The position numbers were made by a program, and so were the translations under genes. From the NCBI GenBank assembly GCA_037127315.1, contig JBBBDQ010001293.1, positions 1,224,501 to 1,288,500 on the forward strand: 64,000 bases of DNA. The letters are read 5' to 3'. Within the stretch, counting starts at the first letter, position 1. The number at the start of each line of letters is the position of its first letter. The notes beneath the pieces were generated by a model that was not told where the DNA came from, ran no database searches, and saw only the letters and a program-made list of their open reading frames with translations. Source of the DNA: Ascarosepion bandense. Its lineage: Eukaryota > Mollusca > Cephalopoda > Sepiida > Sepiidae. Shown here one piece after another: positions 56,456 to 64,000 of the stretch.

Positions 56456-56597
56456 ATAGTTGATTTTCAAAGAACCACTTAGAAGTGACACAAGTCCGAA
56501 AGTATGGGGTACCCAGTGAGGACGAACACACTACTCAGTTGTAATAGTTTCTAGTAAGACAAGCATGCTAACCATTCCACCACACTGAGGTGCCCAA
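56456..56597 (-). mobile_element. S3 tRNA-derived SINE
   Basis: Same layout as 55741-55887, with 'gtatggggtacccagtgagg' on the plus strand. The B-box region is diverged. Confidence 0.82.
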
Positions 56598-56859
56598 ACC
56601 CATTTATAAAGACGAAACAGAAAACGTTTTTAATCCTTCATTCGAGAATGAGATATGGAGAAAAAGAAAACAAAAATATGGTATTTTTATTTTTGTGTTG
56701 TTTGATTTTCATTGGTTAATGAAATTTTATGTGTATTCGACATTTTAAACAAATGTTAACATAATAGTGGCGTTCCCGCCATTACTGACCTTGGACCAAC
56801 CATGCCCCGTACACCAGGATGAATCATCCTAATTCTCTTCGTATTTCATTAATAAAAAG
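56598..56859. other. Short LINE tail traces
   Basis: 'ccccgtacaccaggatgaat' near 56803 resembles the tail at 31588. Otherwise unassigned. Confidence 0.4.
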
Positions 56860-57105
56860 TTTCCCATTAATATCTTTTTCCCCAAAGACTGCTGCTTTGT
56901 GGAACAGACTCCTGGCATGATATTTTCCGATCACTACAACCTCTCCAATATTTTGAACAGAAGTAGAATTTTATCTCTTGCTTCCTGTTTAGTACCGAGT
57001 TTCCGGTTTCTTTTAAAGTTTTCTCACTCTCTTTCAATCCCAATATCCCCGTACGTCTTAGTGAAATTATCGCCTTAGTTGCGGTGAATTGCTTAAAAAA
57101 ATACA
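56860..57105 (+). pseudogene. LINE-B C-terminus and 3' end, decayed
   Basis: 'ctttgtggaacagactcc' corresponds to the LWNSLP region, followed by 3' UTR and 'cgccttagttgcggtgaatt' plus A-run. Confidence 0.65.
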
Positions 57106-57394
57106 GACCTCTTTAAATCGAGGTTTAATCCATATCTTTCCTGCATAACATCATGAACTGCACTTTTTGCCTTTTTGCTCGCTCATACAACAACGCACAG
57201 TAACTTGCTACCTTCAGTGGCTCTTTGGTAAAGATTAATAAAGATTAATAAAGGAAATTTGACAAGAGTTGTCTAATATTATTATAATCTTGCAGTGTTT
57301 GTTAATCCATTGTCTAACTTTGGTTAAATGAATGGCATGTGAGCAAAAAAAATGCTCTTAATGTTTATTAATCTGATATTTTATGAAAAACTTA
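57106..57394. other. No recognised feature
   Basis: AT-rich flank of the tandem duplication. Confidence 0.4.
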
Positions 57395-57972
57395 TTTAGA
57401 GTGATTTGTCAGATATTATTCGTTTGTTCTTTATATAACCGGCGATACTGAGAAAATACTACTTTACATTTATCAAACATATCATAATTATTAGTATTTT
57501 AACCTGGAAATTTTATCTAAAATCTTTCCTTAGTAAAGGCATACATATTTTTATGTTTCGATGTTTTTAATAAAATTTAAATTTCTGTATCGAATTAAAT
57601 CGTTTGTTTTTTAACAAAAATTAGAAACTTTTTTTAAGACCTTCAAAATAAACATGAAAAATAACAAAAACATTTAAAAAATTTATTTAGAGTGATTTGC
57701 CAGATATTATTCGTTTGTTCTTTATATAACCGGCGATACTGAGAAAACTACTACTTTACATTTATCAAACATATCATAATTATTAGTATTTTAACCTGGA
57801 AATTTTATCTAAAATCTTTCCTTAGTAAAGGCATACATATTTTTATATTTCGATGTTTTTAATTTAAATTTCTGTATCGAATTAAATCGTTTGTTTTTTT
57901 AACAAAAATTAGAAACTTTTTTAAGACCTTCAAAATAAACATGAAAAATAACAAAAACATTTAAAAAATTTA
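57395..57972. repeat. 291-bp tandem duplication
   Basis: Two direct copies (about 57395-57681 and 57686-57972) with few substitutions and small indels. 'agatattattcgtttgttc' starts at 57411 and again 291 bases later. Noncoding AT-rich DNA. Confidence 0.93.
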
Positions 57973-58145
57973 ATAGAGATAAAAATTATTTTTTTAATTA
58001 TTGGCTCATATTATAAAGTTTATCTATTCATAACCGTTCATTTTTAAAACAACTGTAATTTTCTAAAAAGCAATACTTGAAAAACAAAATGGTTACCCAT
58101 ATTCTATCTTCAAATTTTAGCAAAATTTTAATTAATTGTTAACTA
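57973..58145. other. AT-rich spacer
   Basis: No feature recognised. Confidence 0.4.
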
Positions 58146-58588
58146 TTCTTCTTCTTCTTCTTCTTCTTCTTCTTCTTCTTCTATGTGCCCTGTCCCTTCA
58201 GGACGTAGGCGATCATGGCTCTCCACGTCTCCCTATCCCTTGTGGCTCTTAGTATGTTTGTTCCTGTTGCTCCTGGCAACCCCCGTTCCGTCATCCACCT
58301 GATCAGTCCCTGCAAATATGTTATCCGCTGCCTTCCTCTGTCTCTCCTTCCTTCTATCTGTCCAGTCAGTATCAGGTTCTCCAGGCTCTCCTTCCTCATT
58401 GCATGTCCCAGGAACTTCAGTTGTCTTTTCCTGATGCTCAGCATCAATTTCCTTTTTGTTGCGATTCTTTCTAACACCTCGTCGTTGCTTGTATGCTCAG
58501 TCCACGATATCCGTAGCATCCTTCTGTAGAACCACATTTCGGCCGCTTCCAGTTTTGTCCTCATTTTCGATGATATTGTCCAGCATTA
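58146..58588 (-). pseudogene. LINE-A (RTE-like), 127-codon C-terminal copy with GAA tail
   Basis: Minus frame 58564-58181: [20 protein letters not shown], then [20 protein letters not shown] up to ETWRAMIAYVLKGQGT. Nearly identical to the 37 kb copy, so it inserted recently. 5' truncated at 58588 ('ccagcat'). (TTC)n 58147-58181 is the tail complement. No catalytic motif present. Confidence 0.92.
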
Positions 58589-58689
58589 AAAAATAATGGC
58601 TGATTTCAGAAACAAGATTTTGTTCTTGAAAAATCAGCTGTAGAAATGTTGAAATTAATCAAAATACGAGCCTTGTACCTCTCATCGAT

Positions 58690-59640
58690 CGACAAGATTA
58701 TTTATTCCTCATTTGATAAAAAGTTATTGTCTGTGATGCAAGGAAATGTTTGAAAGCTGATTCCAAGTCTGGTTTGAACCTAAAATTGTTGATATTTAAA
58801 AATGTGCTTAAGTAATTAAAAATAATAATCAGTTGGTGAAAAATGAGGAGAATATGAAGGTTGGGATAAATTCTTTTATCTCAAGTCTGTGAGTTTTTGC
58901 AACGTCATTTTTGCAACCTGTGGCAATGCATTATCGTTGAGCAGAACTGGACAACGTGGATTCACCAATGCAGGTCTCATTTTTTGCAGACGTGCATGCA
59001 TTTCACTAAACTGATTACAGTAAATCTTTGCACTAATCCTCTGATTACCTTACAGAAAGCTGCGGTGGATAACCCCAACTGCAGAGCACCAGATATCACA
59101 ATTATTTTTGCTGATGCAACTTTGACTTTGGGAAAGGTTTTTGGGACTCATCACGATCAAGCCACTGACCTGATTGTTTAAGGTTATCTTAAGGGATCCA
59201 CTTTTCATCACATAAGTTTATTCAGTCCGAAAAGGGAGAATTGGTGTTACGTAGAAAGAGCATCGAGCATACTTCAAAACGCCACATTTTTTTTTATTTT
59301 CATTGAGATAATGAGGAACCCATTTATCGAGCTTTTTCTCCTTGTCATTACTCTGAAAATGGCATGCGACTGTTGCATTGCTGACACCAAGCGTCTGAGA
59401 CACTCTGACGTGGATTTTGCTCAACAACTGCTTGCAAATGTTCATTGTCAAGATTGCATGACTATCCTCTAGCGTCTTCATCTTTAATGCTTTCATCACT
59501 TGTATGGAATATCTGAAATTACCTTCATACTGCCCGATCACTTGTAAACCCATCTTCCCATTCTCTGTTGATATTAGCAGAAGTTTTCGAGGCTCTGTCT
59601 ACAAGTTTGGAACTCAAGCAAGAAAAGTAAAAGAAGTTCA
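58690..59640 (-). pseudogene. mariner-type transposase pseudogene
   Basis: Minus-strand pieces in order: SANINREWEDG, QIFHTSDESIKDEDA, LDNEHLQAVVEQNPRQSVSD, KKLDKWVPHYLNENKKK, DIWCSAVGVIHRSFL, ISAKIYCNQFSEMHARLQKM, PALVNPRCPVLLNDNALPQV, AKMTLQKLTDL and PSYSPHFSPTDYYF. This is the order of a mariner transposase: HTH domains, WVPHEL linker, catalytic core with the second (LLHDNA-like) and third (SPTDY) aspartates. The region with the first catalytic Asp is degraded, and many frameshifts and stops exist. Terminal repeats were not recognised. Nearly the whole ~340-codon family length is spanned. Confidence 0.88.
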
Positions 59641-59937
59641 TGTTTTATCATGTTCAGGATTTCTGTGCTGAAAATAAGTTAAATTAATAATTATGTATAC
59701 CAAAATTTACATAATATATACCGCGAATAGTATGTTAAAATTAGCTTTTCAAAATACAATACTTCGAGTGGCCATTATTTTTGTAACAACTTAAGACAAA
59801 AATAATTTTCAATTATTGATCTTAAACTGAAGAATGTTGTATCGCAATAATCGATTATTATGTATGCATTAATCCAATTTTGGTATATCTTAGAACACTA
59901 ATCGAAAGTGGATTAAACGAACCTATATTTTCCTGAC

Positions 59938-60225
59938 GTGCGTTGTGGTGCAGTGGATATCGACTCGGAACGAGAAATCGGGGAGACGAGTTCGAATTTC
60001 AGTTGAATTAATTGCATTCACTTACGTGCAAATAACCTTGAGAAGGGTATTAATCTGCCGCTTCCCTCCAGCTATGGATCAAATAACATGTCAAATTGGG
60101 TTCTATAGCCTTGGTTGGCAGCCAGTCTACCACAGAATAATGGCAAACTACTGAGGGAAAATCTTATGCCCAGTTAGTCATATCTCAAGTGTGTATCACG
60201 TATGACCCTTAAATGACTGACTGAC
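59938..60225 (+). mobile_element. S1 SINE
   Basis: Head 'gtgcgttgtggtgcagtgga', 'gagttcgaatttcag', body, tail 'gtgtatcacgtatgaccct'. Full length. Confidence 0.9.
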
Positions 60226-60569
60226 GGAACATTGTATTCTAGAGGACACTAAGATAATTGTCAAACGATAATTGTAATATTCATCTAACAATTTGTTGTA
60301 GATTTCACTATGAACATTTGCGTCAATATCCAACTCAGATTCCAGTCATTTAAAGAACTATTTCCCAAAGTGGGCCTAAGATGTTTTTTTTTCTTTTTAA
60401 GCAGACCTTGAGCTGTATCTTCAAAAGAGGGAAGACTTACGCCTGAAGCTGAACTAAGGCTTGAATTTTCAATTTGATAAGCTGATAGATAAAAAAAAGT
60501 AAAGGTTGTGAAACACTGTGTTAGAGTGAATATCATAAATGTTCGTTTTTTGTCGCCATACTCAATTCA
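60226..60569. other. No recognised feature
   Basis: Sequence between two S1 copies; nothing assigned. Confidence 0.4.
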
Positions 60570-60835
60570 ACTGCTGGGTTCGAATTCCACTTGAATTCCT
60601 TGCATTCACTTACGCACAAATACCCTTGGGAAAGGTATTAATCCGTCTCTTCCCTCCAATTAGGAGTTAAATAGTAGGATAGATTGGTTTCTATAGCCTT
60701 GGCTGGCAACCAGTCTAACGCAGAAAGCAATAGCAACCTACTGCGGGATAATCTTCTGCCCAGTCAGTCATGTCTCTTTCGAAACATGATCGCCCAAAGC
60801 GTGTATCACGTACGGCACTTAACTGAGTGACTCAG
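60570..60835 (+). mobile_element. S1 SINE lacking the A-box
   Basis: Starts 'gctgggttcgaattccact' at the B-box. The rest is well preserved up to 'cttaactgagtgactc'. Confidence 0.87.
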
Positions 60836-61280
60836 TTCATTAATAGCTGATCATATGTCACTTTATATCTTTATCGGTAGTACTATAAAATATTTAGAGG
60901 GTGTTTTCCTCGATTAAATACATTTTAAAGGGATGTTTTACTTTACTACATCTATCGTCTAATGTTTTTCTTTCCTTTGTAATTTGCAAACCAAATATTC
61001 TTTTCATCTGTTTCTTGTTATTCTTTTTTTTTACAGAGATGAGTGAGTGAAGAAAAAGTCGGTAAAGAATAAGTAAATGAAAGGTCGATCAGTGCAAGGT
61101 AAGGTCAGAAGGTTCCAGATCTCTAGAAACGGTCCAGTTACCATTCTGGCGCCAAAGGCACATTGGGGTAAGGTTCGGTCGTATTGTATTTAAGGTGTCA
61201 AGAGGGAAAAAAATTTAGATGAAAAAAAACAGGAAAGAAGAGACAAGACCTACATATTTTATGGCCTAATATGAAAAGAT
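60836..61280. other. No recognised feature
   Basis: AT-rich. Nothing assigned. Confidence 0.4.
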
Positions 61281-61332
61281 AAATAGAACTAGAATATAGA
61301 TAAAAAAGAAGAGAAAAATGAGCATAGATAAG

Positions 61333-61383
<51 letters not shown>

Positions 61384-61389
<6 letters not shown>

Positions 61390-61435
61390 AAACTGCTGAG
61401 CTGTGATACAATGAAATAGGCTTGTGTGTGGATGA

Positions 61436-61440
<5 letters not shown>
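61384..61440 (+). mobile_element. S2 3' part with decayed hammerhead
   Basis: 'gctgagctgtgatacaatga' then 'tgtgtggatgactaat' aligns with the S2 hammerhead at 13919-13962. CUGAUGAG has lost bases and CGAAAC reads UGAAAU. TA runs on both sides; tRNA head absent. Confidence 0.7.
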
Positions 61441-61479
<39 letters not shown>

Positions 61480-61739
61480 AACTGTGCTTAAATACAAAAA
61501 TATTCTATAGTTGTATAAATAAGCGCAAAGTCCAATCCCATCCCTCCACCTCTTACACCTCCCTATCCTGCTCCGCTAAGAAATCCAAAGGATAAAGTCT
61601 AGTCGCAAGACCATAAAACTTACAATCCTAGCTAATGTTAAATCTGTCTACAAAATTCCAAGACACTCATTAATCAACTATATTCACTACCCACACCACT
61701 TTCTTCAAAATTCAAACGGACAATTCACAAGACTTATTC

Positions 61740-61960
61740 CCTTATCAGTAACTCCCACAAACATCCCACACAAAACTCACCAAATATAAGAAAAGAGGCT
61801 TTCCATTCCTCTCCAGACCACCTGATGAGACATTGTAGTTTCAATGTCAAAACAAATGTACGATTTGTAGTGGATATATAAAAAAATTTGTACATGTTCT
61901 AAAATATAATTTATAATAAATATTCACAGCTCTATATATTATATATCGAGCACTGTTTTA
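61740..61960 (+). mobile_element. Penelope-like retroelement 3' end
   Basis: Shares 'tgtacatgttctaaaa' downstream of the hammerhead with the minus-strand element at 39276-39315 ('gtacatgttctaaaac'), so both are ends of related elements. No RT sequence recognised upstream; 61500-61740 is pyrimidine- and C-rich and unassigned. Confidence 0.7.
61818..61873 (+). ncRNA. Hammerhead ribozyme motif at retroelement end, one core change
   Basis: Plus-strand order: stem I CCAC (61818-61821); CUGAUGAG (61822-61829); stem II ACAUUG/CAAUGU (61830-61835, 61842-61847) with loop UAGUUU; CAAAA (61848-61852; G12 is A); stem III six pairs ACAAAU/AUUUGU-type with loop GUACG; cleavage triplet GUA (61867-61869); stem I GUGG (61870-61873). 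G12 is catalytic, so activity is doubtful. Confidence 0.82.
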
Positions 61961-62022
61961 AATTAATGTTTTGGACGTTGTAAAAGAAATTTTGCTTCGT
62001 TCCTTATTCACTCCGATATATG

Positions 62023-62028
<6 letters not shown>

Positions 62029-62058
<30 letters not shown>

Positions 62059-62064
62059 GGGGGG

Positions 62065-62130
<66 letters not shown>

Positions 62131-62160
62131 AGAGAGAACAGAGAGAGAGACAGATAAAGA
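62029..62160. repeat. (TA)n(GT)n(GA)n microsatellite
   Basis: Compound run. The CV-rich frame over it is spurious. Confidence 0.95.
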
Positions 62161-62280
62161 GAGAGAAACTGTTATAAACAAGTGTATGGTTGCAAGATGA
62201 ATTATGACATAGGCAGATGTTAATTCATCTCGTTTATCGAATAAATACAGGTGAGTGGTTTATAGAACCTGGTAAATAGT

Positions 62281-62325
62281 GGAATATAGATATAGAAGAG
62301 AAAAATGAGCATAGACAAGTATATC

Positions 62326-62412
<87 letters not shown>

Positions 62413-62545
62413 AGAGAGACAGACAGACAGACAGAAAACTGTTATAAACAAGCGTATGGTTGCAAGATGAATTATGACAGAGGCAGATGTTAATTCATCT
62501 CGTTTATCGAATAAATACAGACGAGTGGTTTACGAACTTAATTGT
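62281..62545. repeat. Duplicated unit 2
   Basis: Compact copy of unit 1 with a (TG)n run at 62338-62408. The right parts of the two units lie 272 bp apart and are about 95% alike. Confidence 0.85.
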
Positions 62546-63560
62546 TCTTCTTTCTCAGCCATTTGCCGCCAGATGTTGGTATGAATTTGTTTTAGGCTGG
62601 CCGTCTGTAATTGTATGTAATGTCCCGAGGATATCTGTCGTTTCCCAAAGCGGTTGTCCTTAGAGAGAAGGGGACGGAAGTTTGAGAGAATAGGATATTG
62701 AACAAATATGTGTTGTTCGAAGAGTGAAGTGTGTCATCAGTAGCTCTGTCATGATCCCTATTTTCTTCCGTAATAGTAATCGTGACGTTGACGAGTTGTC
62801 CCTTCTTTCTTCCCTGTCGACAGTGAGGAGGAAGGTTAAAGACTTGACCTGACGGTGGGTGAGAAGGTAAGGCAGGGGTGTTGCTGATCGACCAGCAGCG
62901 TAGCAGCATGTAAGCCCTTCTGACTACTTCAACTTTCTCGACGATTTATATAGTGAAACCAAACTTCGCGTAGGCTTGTTTGATTTCTCAGGTTTTGTTT
63001 TCCAGGGTTCTCATTGCTGATTAATATTTTCACATATATGTGTGAGGAAAGAAGAAATTTTTCGTGTTTTAAGTAAATCAGAGGAGTTATGACATTCAGT
63101 TTTATAACAAAAGTGAAAGAGAATATAGAAAAAAGGGAACAAGGATAGAGAAAGAAGAGAAGAGAAGGGTAAAGAGATATTAAATCGTTTAACAAAGAAA
63201 AGAGAAATGAAAACATTGATAAAAAAGGTAAAGGAAAAGAAAGACAGCGAACGATGAAAAAAGAAAGTGAAAAATGAAGAATAGAGAAGATAAGTGTTAG
63301 ATGTTTGAGCGACGATAAGTAAGAAAATGTAGAAAAGAAAGAACAATGATAGAGAAGAAAAGAGAGCAAAAATTGTCACCCATTATTCGCAACTTTCTCT
63401 TCTGGTGTTTTCGTTACCCGCAGTGAATTCCAGAAATAGTTTACTTCATAAAGTCCCTAAAGAGTCAGAGTAGCAATTCTGGATGTTTCAAAGAGAAAGT
63501 GATTCTTTTAAGTAAAATGTTTACATTAATAAGGATTTTTTTTATTCATTTATACACTGA
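62546..63560. other. Unassigned, less AT-rich; purine-rich at 63040-63365
   Basis: A 105-codon minus frame at 62909-62592 begins MLLRCWSISNTPALPSHPPS and shows no recognisable domain. It is not repeat-derived by eye. The right part is GAAA-like purine-rich DNA in which F/S-rich minus frames are spurious. Confidence 0.4.
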
Positions 63561-63564
63561 TCGT

Positions 63565-63840
63565 CTCGGAACGATAAACTGGAGAGCCGAATTCAAATAA
63601 TAGAATTCATTGCACATACTTATGCGCAAATACCCTTGGGAAAGGTATTAATCCTTTTTTCTCCCGCCATCTATGGTTTAAATAGCAGAACAGATTGGGC
63701 TCTAAAGCCTTGGTTAGCAGCAAATTTGCCGTAGAAAGTAACGGCAACCCACTACGAAAAAATCTCTCCGGTCAGTCATGTCTCGAAAGTGACATGATCG
63801 CCCACGCGTGTGTCACATATGGTGCTTAACTGACTGACAC
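63565..63840 (+). mobile_element. S1 SINE
   Basis: 'gtctcggaacgataaactgg' (after the A-box), degraded B-box, body 'atacccttgggaaaggtatt', tail 'gtgtcacatatggtgcttaa' plus 'ctgactgac'. Confidence 0.87.
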
Positions 63841-64000
63841 AAAGGATGTTAAGATCTGTGGGAAGAACGAATCTTTTCTAGGGTTAGCAACCATTCAGCT
63901 AAAATATGGGAATCTTCAGCATTTTAATGTCGGATGATGTCTCCAGCATTATCTGATGTGGGACACATTCCGTATTTCGAGAATCGATATCTCTTTTTAA
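63841..64000. other. No recognised feature
   Basis: Window end; nothing assigned. Confidence 0.4.

Larger units (their letters stand above)
61281..62270. repeat. Duplicated unit 1, carrying inserted elements in its TA tract
   Basis: The left part ('gagaaaaatgagcatagata') and the right part (GT run, then 'ctgttataaacaagtgtatg' to 'cgaataaatacag') together correspond to unit 2 at 62281-62540. Between them lie TA runs, an S2 remnant and a Penelope-like 3' end. Confidence 0.8.

Noticed and set aside
62592..62909. 105-codon minus-strand frame as a novel gene
   Set aside because: No domain, no splice or promoter evidence, length within chance for the region; kept only as a note.

Overview
The window looks like intergenic or intronic DNA of a metazoan, most probably a cephalopod mollusc. 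That assignment is inference from repeat content: many tRNA-derived SINEs resembling those known from octopus, RTE-like LINEs with GAA-repeat tails, CR1/jockey-group LINEs and dense TA, CA, GATA and GAAA microsatellites. I find no intact cellular protein gene, no operon and no spliced-gene structure. Every recognisable coding region is a retrotransposon or transposon remnant, and most long open frames lie in simple repeats.

Layout. 0-5 kb: LINE-B (CR1/jockey group) and LINE-A (RTE-like) remnants, a SINE and two dispersed repeats (families Z and X). 5-11 kb: SINEs, a duplicated 240-bp repeat, about 1.9 kb of purine-rich GAAA DNA, a TTC minisatellite and a Z copy. 11-18 kb: SINE S1, family F, two copies of a tRNA-headed element carrying a hammerhead-ribozyme motif (S2), a LINE-A fragment, GATA arrays and a long inverted repeat. 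18-31 kb: LINE fragments, 5S-tRNA chimeric elements (S4), nested insertions, a mariner-type remnant, a 116-bp tandem array and further S1, S3 and Z copies. 31-37 kb: TA-rich DNA and a 2.8-kb tandem array with higher-order structure. 37-47 kb: the longest LINE-A reading frame (364 codons), a reverse-transcriptase remnant ending in a hammerhead motif, a collapsed Tc1 element with long inverted ends, another purine block and the best 5S-tRNA chimera. 47-58 kb: a Tc1 remnant, AT-rich DNA, duplicated blocks, LINE-A pieces, S3 insertions and a 291-bp tandem duplication. 58-64 kb: a mariner pseudogene, S1 copies, and a duplicated block holding a second retroelement-type hammerhead and a third S2 copy.

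Most notable: (1) hammerhead ribozyme motifs occur in two settings, a tRNA-headed SINE-like element (one copy at 13.9 kb has every core residue) and the ends of Penelope-like retroelements (39.3 and 61.8 kb, one core change each, stems preserved); (2) a 5S rRNA-tRNA chimeric SINE is present in five divergent copies; (3) several insertions can be read to the base, because an empty paralogue or target-site duplication lies in the same window.

Names S1-S4, X, Z, F, J and LINE-A/B are local labels. Repeat boundaries are by eye, accurate to about 10-20 bases unless exact ends are stated.
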